From Rhodovastum sp963709085 (GTDB lineage Bacteria; Pseudomonadota; Alphaproteobacteria; Acetobacterales; Acetobacteraceae), in the NCBI GenBank assembly GCA_963709085.1, contig CAVPVB010000014.1, forward strand, positions 62,001 to 126,000: a stretch of DNA of 64,000 bases, written 5' to 3'. The notes below the pieces were generated by a model. The model was not told the DNA's origin. It did no database searches and saw nothing but the letters and a program-made list of their open reading frames with translations. This document shows, piece after piece, positions 51,373 through 58,661 of this stretch; position 1 is the stretch's first letter; the number at the start of each line of letters is the position of its first letter. A program made the position numbers and the translations under genes.

Positions 51373-51846
51373 ATGCGTCGCAATCTGCTGGCTATGGCCG
51401 CGCTGTCTTCCGTGGTGGTACCGACCGCCGGCGCGCAAGTGCCCGGTACGCCGGACCAGATTGTGGCGGAGCTCTATCGGCGCTGCGTCGTGAACGGAGA
51501 ATGGAAATCGCTGTTGTTCGACAAGGCCGGCCGCCGCAGCGTCTTCGCACGCGAGCTGTGGCAGGCGATGGACAAGGCCGACAGGCAAGCGGCGCAAGGC
51601 GAGGCCGGTTGGGCGGACTTTGACCCGGTTTCCAACTCCGACGATCCCGGCGTGCTGGCGCAGGGCGTGAACGCCGCCAGTGTGCGAGCGAGCTTTCGGT
51701 ATGCCGCCGACCCGCACAGCCAAAAGCTGGAGGTGCGCTACGAACTCGTGCGCGAGGACGGCGCATGGAAGATCGCCAACATCCATGGCCGCTCCGCGGC
51801 GGGCGACCCGGAATGGTCATTGCGGGAAATGCTGCATCTGCGCTGA
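51373..51846 (+). CDS. Exported hypothetical protein with DUF3828-like pattern
   Basis: About 157 residues. The ATG at 51373 starts a signal peptide MRRNLLAMAALSSVVVPTAG with cleavage near AGAQ; an ATG six codons earlier is possible. The mature part includes TPDQIVAELYRRCVVNGEWK, FARELWQAMDKADRQA and VRYELVREDGAWKIANIHG. The last segment (strand, then WKI with Asp/Gly) is typical of NTF2-like or DUF3828 lipoprotein-type domains. Function unknown. It stands alone between the small membrane gene and the toxin-antitoxin array. Confidence 0.55.
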   Translation: MRRNLLAMAALSSVVVPTAGAQVPGTPDQIVAELYRRCVVNGEWKSLLFDKAGRRSVFARELWQAMDKADRQAAQGEAGWADFDPVSNSDDPGVLAQGVNAASVRASFRYAADPHSQKLEVRYELVREDGAWKIANIHGRSAAGDPEWSLREMLHLR

Positions 51847-52068
51847 CACGCGCTTACCGTTTTCCCTTTTATCCACCAATTCCCGTGCCACCCCAACCGC
51901 GCGGCGAGCCTACAGCCGCTTCAAGTACCTGCTTCCGACGCGTGGGTTGCTGGCGAGCTGGCACGAGTTCGAGTACCATGCGACGGATGAAGCCTTGCTC
52001 ACATGGCGCACCGATAACGGCATACAACCCACTGCAAACAAGTTGGAATCCTAGCCCCCTTCCAGCAA

Positions 52069-52104
52069 TATCACGTATGATAACGTCCTTTATCATACGT
52101 GATA
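52069..52104. promoter_or_regulatory. Long perfect palindrome before the MNT/HEPN operon
   Basis: TATCACGTATGATAA (52069-52083) and TTATCATACGTGATA (52090-52104) are perfect 15-bp arms around CGTCCT. The site ends two bases before a -35 box. Its size and place fit an operator bound by the toxin-antitoxin complex or another regulator. Confidence 0.75.
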
Positions 52105-52106
52105 TC

Positions 52107-52135
52107 TTGACAGGGAAGGGGGCGCGTACTAGAAT
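52107..52135 (+). promoter_or_regulatory. Sigma70-type promoter, probably giving a leaderless transcript
   Basis: TTGACA (52107-52112), a 17-bp spacer, then TAGAAT (52130-52135). Transcription should start around 52141-52142, which is the A of the ATG of the next gene. No ribosome binding site can fit, so translation of the first gene is likely leaderless. Confidence 0.7.
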
Positions 52136-52140
52136 AAAAT

Positions 52141-52461
52141 ATGGATAACGCTTCTCCAGATCCGATCCTGATCCGCTTCCGCGCTGCCCTCGCCGAACTT
52201 TACGGGGCGCGCTTGGAACGCGTTGTGCTGTTCGGATCGCGGGCGCGCGGCGAAGCGCGGCCGAACTCCGATTACGATGTGGCGGTATTTCTGACCGAAC
52301 TGCCAGACCGTTGGAGCGAGCTCGACAAGCTCGCCGATCTCAGGGTGCGTTTTCTCGACGAGACCGGCGCGTTCTTCGACGCCAAGCCCTATCCGGCCAC
52401 AGACTGGCGGGATACCTCGCCGCTGATGCACGAGATTCGGCGGGAAGGCCTACAGCTATGA
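52141..52461 (+). CDS. mntA: MNT-type minimal nucleotidyltransferase (antitoxin)
   Basis: A protein of 106 residues. The nucleotidyltransferase motif GSRARGEARPNSDYDVAVFL at residues 34-53 contains the GSx10DxD signature. In HEPN/MNT (type VII) systems the MNT protein neutralises the HEPN toxin, in characterised cases by AMPylating a Tyr near its active site. The ATG coincides with the predicted transcription start, so the message is probably leaderless. It overlaps the HEPN gene by four bases (ATGA). Confidence 0.85.
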   Translation: MDNASPDPILIRFRAALAELYGARLERVVLFGSRARGEARPNSDYDVAVFLTELPDRWSELDKLADLRVRFLDETGAFFDAKPYPATDWRDTSPLMHEIRREGLQL

Positions 52462-52871
52462 CGCCAGAAGCCACACGCTTTCTCGATAAGTCGCGGACGC
52501 TGCTCGCGGAAGCGGACACGATGCTTGGCGTCGGGCTCAATGATGCTGCGGGGCGCACGGCCTATCTCGCTGCTTATCACACTGCGCAAGCCTTCATTTT
52601 TGAGCGGCTCAACAAGGTGCTCAAGACGCACAACGGCGTGCAAACCGAGTTTCTGAGGCTGACGAAGAATGACGCCAGTGTCGATCCCGAACTCAGGAAT
52701 TTTCTCTCGCGCACCTATAATCTCAAGGCGATCGCCGATTACGAAACAGGGCCGGGCTCGTCGATCACGCCGGATCGTGCCGCCGAAGCGGTACATGGTG
52801 CGAAGAGCTTCGTCGCGCACTTTTCCGCTTTGGTTCCGCTAGCCGTATCCCAAGCAAATCCTGGCGCGTAG
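52458..52871 (+). CDS. HEPN-domain toxin partner
   Basis: A protein of 137 residues from the ATG at 52458. It begins TPEATRFLDKSRTLLAEADT, then DAAGRTAYLAAYHTAQAFIF, the AAxRAYYAxxH-type HEPN helix with Arg and His, and later LSRTYNLKAIADYETGPGS with the conserved ADYE. This is the PF05168-like HEPN group, helical proteins that often act as RNases. The coupled start and the MNT neighbour support a toxin role. The exact RNase motif (Rx4-6H) is looser here than in HepT, so activity is uncertain. Confidence 0.78.
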   Translation: MTPEATRFLDKSRTLLAEADTMLGVGLNDAAGRTAYLAAYHTAQAFIFERLNKVLKTHNGVQTEFLRLTKNDASVDPELRNFLSRTYNLKAIADYETGPGSSITPDRAAEAVHGAKSFVAHFSALVPLAVSQANPGA

Positions 52872-52907
52872 TCGTGAGCAAAGCCATAGGTATGCAGGAC
52901 GACAAAC

Positions 52908-53132
52908 ATGACCACGCTGAAGCTTACCGCCGTTGGCACCTCGACCGGCGTCATCATCCCGAAGGACATGCTGGCGCGTCTCAACGTCGCCAAGGGCGAC
53001 ACGCTGTATGCGACCGAGACGCCGGACGGTTATCGCCTGACGCCGTATGATCCAGAATTTGCCGCCAGGATGGACAAGGCCGACGACATCATGCGCCGGT
53101 ATCGCAACACGCTCCATGTGCTTGCCAAATGA
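52908..53132 (+). CDS. AbrB/MazE-type antitoxin, now without an intact toxin
   Basis: A protein of 74 residues: TLKLTAVGTSTGVIIPKDML, ARLNVAKGDTLYATETPDGY, then the C-terminal helix AARMDKADDIMRRYRNTLHV. This is the swapped-hairpin AbrB DNA-binding domain. AGGACG lies nine bases before the ATG, and the gene probably continues the MNT/HEPN transcript. It overlaps the Doc-type gene by four bases. Since that gene is broken, this antitoxin is an orphan here but may neutralise related Doc toxins elsewhere. Confidence 0.85.
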   Translation: MTTLKLTAVGTSTGVIIPKDMLARLNVAKGDTLYATETPDGYRLTPYDPEFAARMDKADDIMRRYRNTLHVLAK

Positions 53133-53531
53133 CGCCATGGGTCTGGCTCGACGAACGTGACGCGCGCACGATCCACGAACGGTTGCTTGCCTTGCGTGGC
53201 GGCGCTGAGGGCGTGCGCGACGCCGGGTTGCTGAGTCCGCGCTTGCCCGCCCGCAGCAGATCGCCACTTATGGCGATAATGCTGATGTGAGCGACTTGGC
53301 CGCGGCCTATACTGCCGGCGTGGTCAAAAATCACCCTTTCATAGATGGCAATAAACGAACGGGTTTTGTGTTAGGAATACTATTCCTTGAACTCAATCAT
53401 GTCCGGTTTACGGGAAGCGAAGAGATGTCCACACACAAGCGGTGCTCAATCTTGTTGCCGGAAAATTGGATATTGCAGGTTATGCGGCGTTCCTGCGCGA
53501 GAATGTCACGCCGTTATCGAGGTTGCCGTGA
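53129..53531 (+). pseudogene. doc: Doc (Fic-fold) toxin gene with two frameshifts
   Basis: Three frames are needed. The first gives MTPWVWLDERDARTIHERLL and GGAEGVRDAGLLS. After a shift near 53240, RPQQIATYGDNADVSDLAAA then VVKNHPFIDGNKRTGFVLGI follows, with the complete Fic motif HPFIDGNKRT. After a second shift near 53424, DVHTQAVLNLVAGKLDIAGY and AAFLRENVTPLSRLP complete the protein. Intact Doc phosphorylates EF-Tu. The gene starts at an ATGA overlap with the antitoxin. Two independent indels make real decay more likely than error. Confidence 0.88.
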
Positions 53532-53591
53532 CTGATCATCTCCCTGCCCCTGTCCCAGTTGGCACCCGATATAGCACGATTACGAAATAAA

Positions 53592-53620
53592 TTGACAACC
53601 GACAGGCGACGGCTTACAAT
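53592..53620 (+). promoter_or_regulatory. Near-consensus promoter of higBA
   Basis: TTGACA (53592-53597), 17 bp, then TACAAT (53615-53620), only one base from consensus overall. The transcript should begin near 53627, two bases before the ATT codon at which HigB homology begins, so this would be a second leaderless toxin-antitoxin message. Confidence 0.75.
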
Positions 53621-53628
53621 GTTGGACG

Positions 53629-53904
53629 ATTCGGACGTTCCGACATAAGGGGCTGCGGCGCTTCTTCGAGGCTGGCGACACTAGCGGAATCAATCCCCAG
53701 TTCGCGGCCAAGTTGCGTCGCCAGCTCACGGCGCTGAACGGTAGCAGCAGTCCCGACGACATGAACGTGCCGAGCTATCGGCTTCACCAGCTCAAGGGCG
53801 ACCGCAAAGGGCAATGGGCGGTGTGGGTTTCAGGAAATTGGCGGTTGGTGTTCGAGTTTGATGGATCGGCGGCGGTCAATGTCGATCTGGTCGATTACCA
53901 CTGA
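53629..53904 (+). CDS. higB: HigB-type toxin with no ATG/GTG/TTG start
   Basis: About 91 residues: IRTFRHKGLRRFFEAGDTSG, NPQFAAKLRRQLTALNGSSS, then MNVPSYRLHQLKGDRKGQWA and GNWRLVFEFDGSAAVNVDLV. This is the RelE-fold HigB mRNA interferase with its C-terminal VDLVDYH. The frame extends upstream only to a TGA at 53593, with no normal start codon; homology begins at ATT (53629-53631). With the strong promoter placing the message start next to it, either ATT is used on a leaderless message or the first codon has been lost and the toxin is poorly made. Confidence 0.8.
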   Translation: MRTFRHKGLRRFFEAGDTSGINPQFAAKLRRQLTALNGSSSPDDMNVPSYRLHQLKGDRKGQWAVWVSGNWRLVFEFDGSAAVNVDLVDYH

Positions 53905-53924
53905 CCGCAGGAAAGGTGGCTACG

Positions 53925-54239
53925 ATGGAGATGCACAATCCGGCGCACCCCGGCGAGATCATTCGAGAGGATTGCATCAACGCCCTGGGTCTTTCGGTCA
54001 CAGCGGCGGCTAAGGGGCTTGGGGTGTCCCGGCAGTCGCTTTCCGAGTTGCTGAATGGACGGACGGGGGTTTCCGCTGAGATGGCTATCCGGCTGGAGCT
54101 GGCCGGCTGGAGCACGGCTGCCGCGTGGTTGCGGATGCAGTCGCAGTATGACCTGTGGAAAGCAAGGCAGAGCTCAGGCCACATCAACGTGACGCGGTTT
54201 CCCGGGCCTCCCACGGTCTACGCTCCGGCTTCGGTCTGA
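53925..54239 (+). CDS. higA: HigA-type antitoxin (XRE helix-turn-helix)
   Basis: About 104 residues from the ATG at 53925 (MEMHNPAHPGEIIREDCINA). The helix-turn-helix is LSVTAAAKGLGVSRQSLSEL, followed by NGRTGVSAEMAIRLELAGW and WLRMQSQYDLWKAR, as in HigA/VapI antitoxins. It lies 20 bases after the toxin stop, in the usual reversed toxin-first order. An ATG at 53916 is an alternative start. It would repress the promoter at 53592-53620. Confidence 0.9.
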   Translation: MEMHNPAHPGEIIREDCINALGLSVTAAAKGLGVSRQSLSELLNGRTGVSAEMAIRLELAGWSTAAAWLRMQSQYDLWKARQSSGHINVTRFPGPPTVYAPASV

Positions 54240-54254
54240 GATGGAAGGTCGCTC

Positions 54255-54734
54255 ATGCGAACCCTTTCACCCGAACCGACGCTTCCAGATCGCAATTGCG
54301 CGCCGGATTTAGCCAAGAGAATCCGCTGGCGCTTTGCGCCACTCGGCGACGTTGAACTCGACGAGAGCCTAGCCGAAGCTCACAAGCAGTTTGCTGATAT
54401 GACGCCAGAAGCCATCGAAGCGGCTGACCGCCTGAAGCTTTCCGAGCGCGACAGTCTGCTGGTACTTGATCTGCTGGAAAATCCGCCTCCGGCAAACAAC
54501 AGGCTGCGGGCTGCAGGGGCGACGCACAATCCGGTGCACTCGGGCGAGATCCTTCTTTTGCGCTGCGTGGCCTGCGGATGGTGTCACGTGGCGGTTCCGG
54601 CGGGCGAGCCCGCCAACACATGTTGTTTCCGGTGCAGCGGCACGGCCTTTGTCGCGACGGACGTGGGGGATGTTCCGCGCGGGGTGACGGTCCAGGCGTT
54701 GACATGGCCGGCGGCGGACGACGCGGCGAGCTGA
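54255..54734 (+). CDS. Mosaic ORF: antitoxin-like part, HigA-start fragment and zinc ribbon
   Basis: A 159-residue protein in three pieces. Residues about 40-88 (AIEAADRLKLSERDSLLVLD, LLENPPPANNRLRAA) resemble the C-terminus of DUF1778/TacA antitoxins. Residues 89-99 (ATHNPVHSGEI) repeat the start of HigA (MHNPAHPGEII), also at DNA level. From 100 on, LLRCVACGWCHVAVPAGEPA and NTCCFRCSGTAFVATDVGD form a zinc ribbon with three CxxC pairs. It starts 15 bases after higA and is likely co-transcribed. It could be a recombination product that stayed open or a recently assembled regulator. Confidence 0.55.
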   Translation: MRTLSPEPTLPDRNCAPDLAKRIRWRFAPLGDVELDESLAEAHKQFADMTPEAIEAADRLKLSERDSLLVLDLLENPPPANNRLRAAGATHNPVHSGEILLLRCVACGWCHVAVPAGEPANTCCFRCSGTAFVATDVGDVPRGVTVQALTWPAADDAAS

Positions 54735-54807
54735 AGGGTTGGCGTGCTGACGATCCGCGCCGCTGAGCGGCGGGATTTCCCCAAGGAGGCGGAGGTTTAG
54801 CCTTCCC

Positions 54808-54864
54808 CCCCCATTATGGGGGGATTTATGTTGACTTTTGCGACGACCTCCCCCATAATGGGGG
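54808..54864 (+). promoter_or_regulatory. Promoter of mqsRA flanked by two inverted operator copies
   Basis: CCCCCATTATGGGGG (54808-54822) and its exact reverse complement CCCCCATAATGGGGG (54850-54864) flank TTGACT (54831-54836). After a 17-bp spacer the -10 CATAAT (54854-54859) lies inside the second copy. Repressor bound there would block RNA polymerase directly. MqsA-type antitoxins repress their own operons through palindromes. Confidence 0.75.
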
Positions 54865-54879
54865 TGGGAATGAGGCTGA

Positions 54880-55188
54880 ATGACGGAAAAGCTCAAACCG
54901 CACTACGCACTAGCGAACATCAAGGCCGAGTTCGCCGACCCAGATAGGCTCAACCGCTCGTTCGTCTCAAAACAGGGTGCCGACGATTTGGATATGGATG
55001 ACAGCGCCGTGGTGGCCGTCATTCAGTCATTAAAGCCTTCGGACTTTGATAAATCGATGACCTCCTTTGCCGACCATAAGATTTGGCATGATGTCTACAA
55101 GCCGAGTGTTGAAGGCCGGACGATATACGTGAAATTTACGCTCGATGCCAGGCAGTCATTATTTTTGATCAGCTTCAAGGAGGCATGA
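54880..55188 (+). CDS. mqsR: MqsR-family mRNA interferase toxin
   Basis: A protein of 102 residues: KLKPHYALANIKAEFADPDR, then DLDMDDSAVVAVIQSLKPSD, KSMTSFADHKIWHDVYKPSV and GRTIYVKFTLDARQSLFLIS. The 'FxKSMTxxADHxxWxDVY' core and the final VSFKE-like ISFKEA are MqsR hallmarks, including the catalytic Lys/Tyr region. MqsR is a RelE-fold RNase cutting GCU sites. It is first in a toxin-antitoxin operon behind a clear promoter, with GAATGAGG just upstream of the ATG. Confidence 0.9.
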   Translation: MTEKLKPHYALANIKAEFADPDRLNRSFVSKQGADDLDMDDSAVVAVIQSLKPSDFDKSMTSFADHKIWHDVYKPSVEGRTIYVKFTLDARQSLFLISFKEA

Positions 55189-55191
55189 CCG

Positions 55192-55779
55192 ATGCGAAAG
55201 AACCCGAGAGATTATCCCGAGACAATGCCGAGCGCTGAATCAGGCCGCCCGATGACCCGCGGCGAAAAGGAAGTGACTCTAACGGTCGAGGGAAAGCGGT
55301 TCACCTATTGTCAGCCAGGCTGGTGGTGCTCGCTAACCGATCCCGACGACCTTGAGGGACAGTTGGTTGACGAGGATAATCAGATTGCCGAAATGGCGCG
55401 TCGGACGGCGAAGGCCTTGGCCCGCGGTGAAACTCTGTTCGTGCCCGTGGTCATCCGCGCCATTCGGCAAAGCTGCGGGTTGACGCAACGTGAGGCAGGG
55501 TTGCTGTTCGGCGGCGGCGAGAAGTCGTTCGAAAAATATGAGAGCGGCGAAATTCAGCCTTCGGAGCCAACGAAGCGGTTGCTCAAACTGGCGATGGAGA
55601 GGCCGGAATTGTTCAGGCGGCCGGAACCGGGACAACCTGCTATTCCTTCAGCAGATGACGCGACGCTCATCCGCAGGACTTTGCAGGCCGCAGCCGTTGA
55701 TCGAATCTACGAGCGACTGTTCACGACCATGGATGCGGCACCTCAGGGAGGATTACATGGGGGAGCGCCTTCCGCATAG
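55192..55779 (+). CDS. mqsA: MqsA-like antitoxin (XRE domain)
   Basis: A protein of 195 residues starting three bases after mqsR. The N-terminal domain (SAESGRPMTRGEKEVTLTVE, FTYCQPGWWCSLTDPDD) is the MqsA/YgiT toxin-binding region, but the first Cys of the usual CPxxG zinc ligand pair is replaced by Ser (SAESG), so zinc binding may be lost. The XRE domain is SCGLTQREAGLLFGGGEKSF then EKYESGEIQPSEPTKRLLKL, as in MqsA. The last 60 residues are an extra tail of unknown role. It should bind the palindromes upstream. Confidence 0.87.
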   Translation: MRKNPRDYPETMPSAESGRPMTRGEKEVTLTVEGKRFTYCQPGWWCSLTDPDDLEGQLVDEDNQIAEMARRTAKALARGETLFVPVVIRAIRQSCGLTQREAGLLFGGGEKSFEKYESGEIQPSEPTKRLLKLAMERPELFRRPEPGQPAIPSADDATLIRRTLQAAAVDRIYERLFTTMDAAPQGGLHGGAPSA

Positions 55780-55821
55780 AACGAGCTCCAATCGATAACG
55801 ATCAACCCCGATGACGTTGCC

Positions 55822-56811
55822 ATGACCGACCAGCTTCCCGTGACCATAGAATCAGGCGCACTCGCGACCCCGACCGACACCCACCTGGTGCCGGCGCTGA
55901 TCGCCGATGCCGGCGAGCGCGCCAGCTGGCGCTATGTCGAATTCTTCACCGCCAACATCCGCAACCCGAACACGCGCCGGGCCTATGCCCGCGCCTGCGC
56001 CAGTTTCCTGACCTGGTGCGACGGCCGCGGGCTTACGCTGACCACGATCCGGCCGCACGATGTCGGCGCCTACATCGAGGCGCTGCAGGAGACCGCTGCG
56101 CCGCCGAGCGTCAAGCAGCAACTCGCCGCCATCCGGATGCTGTTCGACTGGCTGGTGACCGGCCAGGTGATGCCGACCAACCCGGCTGCCGCCGTGCGCG
56201 GGCCGAAATACGTCGTCAAGACCGGAAAGACGCCCGTGCTGGAGGGGCCGGAATGGCGGCGGCTAATCGACAGCATCCCGACCGAGACCGTGCGCGACCT
56301 GCGCGACCGCGCGCTGATCGCTACCCTCACCTATGGCTTCGCGCGCATCGGTGCCGCGCTGAAGATGAAGGTCGAGGATCTGGAGCCGAAGGGTTCCGGC
56401 TGGCTGATCCGGCTGCACGAGAAAGGCGGCAAGGAGCACGCCCTGCCCTGCCATCACGCGCTCGCCGAACTGGTACACGCCTACATCGCCGCGGCCGGCA
56501 TCGCCGACGACAAGAAAGGCTGGCTGTTCCGCACCAGCCGCGGGCACCTGGGCGTCACACTCGCCGACGCGCCGATGACCCAGGCCGATGCCTGGCGTAT
56601 GGTGCGCAAGCGCGCCCTCGCCGCCGGCATCATGGCGCCGATCGGCAATCACAGCTTTCGCGCGACCGGGATCACGGCGTATCTTTCCAATGGCGGATCG
56701 TTAGAACATGCTCAGGCTATGGCCGCGCATGAAAGCCCGCGCACGACGAAACTCTACGACCGGACAAAGGAAAGGCTCACGCAGGACGAGGTGGAGAGGA
56801 TCAGGCTGTGA
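55822..56811 (+). CDS. Tyrosine recombinase/integrase
   Basis: A protein of 329 residues. The core-binding domain includes NIRNPNTRRAYARACASFLT. Catalytic boxes are TYGFARIGAALKMKVEDL (Arg I), IGNHSFRATGITAYL (HxxR) and QAMAAHESPRTTKLYDRTKE (His and Tyr). This type is frequent on alphaproteobacterial plasmids and islands. It lies 42 bases after mqsA and overlaps the next gene by four bases. It may have helped assemble the toxin-antitoxin array, but no attachment site was recognised. Confidence 0.87.
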   Translation: MTDQLPVTIESGALATPTDTHLVPALIADAGERASWRYVEFFTANIRNPNTRRAYARACASFLTWCDGRGLTLTTIRPHDVGAYIEALQETAAPPSVKQQLAAIRMLFDWLVTGQVMPTNPAAAVRGPKYVVKTGKTPVLEGPEWRRLIDSIPTETVRDLRDRALIATLTYGFARIGAALKMKVEDLEPKGSGWLIRLHEKGGKEHALPCHHALAELVHAYIAAAGIADDKKGWLFRTSRGHLGVTLADAPMTQADAWRMVRKRALAAGIMAPIGNHSFRATGITAYLSNGGSLEHAQAMAAHESPRTTKLYDRTKERLTQDEVERIRL

Positions 56812-57176
56812 GTAAGGGGACACTTGAATCGTTCATTGATGAAGCTTCCCGCGAACGAGGTCTTGATCAGCATGCTCTCCGTGCAGCGTTGCGGGATTTC
56901 ATTAGGGCATTGCATGAGACTGATTTCAGATCATCCTACTTTTCCTCCGAAGATGGTGGATATCTGGCACAAGTGTACTTTTCCCTCGGACCAGAGGCCG
57001 CGTTTCATCTCGTCGAGTTTATGGCACGTCAAGGAAAAGGGCACGACCCAGATGCCATGCGCACCGAGCTGCAATATATCGACAATCATGCATATCGCTT
57101 CGGCACAACGATTCAGCGCTGGCAGGCCGAAGTAGACGTTGAGTTCGCAAACCGGCAAGAAGAATCAGGAACATAA
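56808..57176 (+). CDS. Hypothetical protein coupled to the integrase
   Basis: A protein of 122 residues whose start overlaps the integrase stop (GTGA). It reads SKGTLESFIDEASRERGLDQ, HALRAALRDFIRALHETDFR, AAFHLVEFMARQGKGHDPDA and NHAYRFGTTIQRWQAEVDVE; helical, no recognised domain, no signal peptide. It is less GC-rich than the integrase. The IS91 end begins six bases past its stop, so the insertion lies right behind it. Confidence 0.55.
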   Translation: MSKGTLESFIDEASRERGLDQHALRAALRDFIRALHETDFRSSYFSSEDGGYLAQVYFSLGPEAAFHLVEFMARQGKGHDPDAMRTELQYIDNHAYRFGTTIQRWQAEVDVEFANRQEESGT

Positions 57177-57549
57177 CGTAGAGCGTTTTTTGCTTGGCGG
57201 CGCGGCGCACAAGCGTTGCCAGTCGGCGTAAGGTGGTCGGGGCCGCGCCGGTAAGCAAAAAACGGGTTGGGCTAAAGCGCCGGCAGGATGCGGCTATGGG
57301 GATTGTTGTGGCGGTCCGCCGGTCGATCCGTCGCCCTTCGGATCGGTTCGGCTGGCTCGTGCAGGCGCTGTGATTGTCGTGTCGGGATGCTGAGGCATGG
57401 TTGCGGCCGATTGATCGGGCGCATGGCGCGGTTTGCAGGAGCGGCGGACGTTCCAGCGAGCAGCAGGGCGCCGTGCGGCAGGCGTTGACTGCCACCGTGG
57501 TCGGCGTTGCCTGGCAGGATAGAGCAGACAGGGGGCGACGGAGAGTGGA

Positions 57550-58554
57550 TCATGAGCTGTCGCACCACATGGGTGGGCGCGGCGGCGGCTGTGGCGGCAG
57601 CGTACCACAGGTCACCATCCGGCCACCGCAGCAGGGGCAGACCTCGATGTCCTGACCGGTAAGGTCGCGGAGGCGATCCTGCCAGCGGCGCGGAGCGGGA
57701 CCCTCTGGCGGCGGTGGCGGCACGGCAAGCAGTTCGCGGCAGAGATCCAGCTTCGCGGTGCGATGGCAGTTGGCGAGGAAACCGATGTGGCGGATGCGGT
57801 GGAAGCCGTCGGGCACGGTGTGCTGCAGGAAGCGGCGGATGAACTCGTCGGCCCCCAGCGTCATGACCTTGGTCTCGCCGTTCCGGCGATAGTCTTTCCA
57901 GGTGAAGCTGACCTGGCCGTCGTCGAGCCCGACGAGGCGACTGTTGGCGATGGCGACGCGATGGGTGTAGCGGCCGAGATAGCCGAGCACTTGCTCGGGG
58001 CCAGCGAATGGAGGCTTGGCGTTGACGACCCATTCGATCTCGGCCACCGCATCGAGCCTGGCGGCGAAGGCAGCGGGTTCGGCCAGGGCGGCAAGAGAGG
58101 CAGGGAAGCGGAGTTCACCGTCGGCAAAGACGGTGCGCATCTGGTGCACGAACAGATCGCGGAAGCGGCGGGAGAGCACGCGCACCGGCAGGAAGAAGCC
58201 GGGAGGACAGGCGACCCAGCGTGTCTGGTCCGGCGAGATCCCACCCCCCGGAACGATGTAATGAATGTGCGGATGATGATGGAGGGCCTGTCCCCAGGTA
58301 TGCAGCACCGAGATCGCACCGATCTCGGCGCCGAGGTAGCGGCTGTCTGCGGCGACGTTGCGCAGTGCTTCGGCCGAGGCACGGAACAGGATGCCGTAGA
58401 CGACCTCCTTGTTGTGGAAGGCGATCTCGGCGACTTGCGCGGGCACGGTGAACACGACGTGGAAGTAGGGCACCGGCAGCAGCTCGGCCTGGCGCGCCTC
58501 CAGCCAGTCGGCGCGCGCCAGGGCCTGGCACTTCGGACAGTGCCGATCACGGCA
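57550..58554 (-). pseudogene. IS91 transposase, C-terminal 330 residues (split gene)
   Basis: Reads CRDRHCPKCQALARADWLEA on through HTWGQALHHHPHIHYIVPGG and LGYLGRYTHRVAIANSRL to VCPCCGGRMV, nearly identical to copy 1. It lacks the first 65 residues, which lie 3.4 kb away at 61932-62126. The break is between NSC and RDRH, in the zinc-binding region. An internal ATG could express a truncated protein, but the N-terminal zinc ligands would be lost. Confidence 0.92.
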
Positions 58555-58576
58555 TGTAATGCGCGACGCCCATTAC

Positions 58577-58614
58577 CTGCCTTATGGGCAAAGCCGGTAA
58601 TGGGGAGCTGGCGA
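58577..58614 (+). repeat. RIT inverted repeat, left arm
   Basis: Begins CTGCCTTATGGGCAAAGC and ends GGGGAGCTGGCGA; it is the exact reverse complement of 61898-61935. The arm itself contains the partial palindrome CCGGTAATGGGGAG and a TGCC that matches the junction tetranucleotide, a possible crossover point for the recombinases. Confidence 0.88.
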
Positions 58615-58661
58615 CAATTTGTCTGCGGTCCAACAGCAGTCGCCGCCAGCTCGGCTCACCA

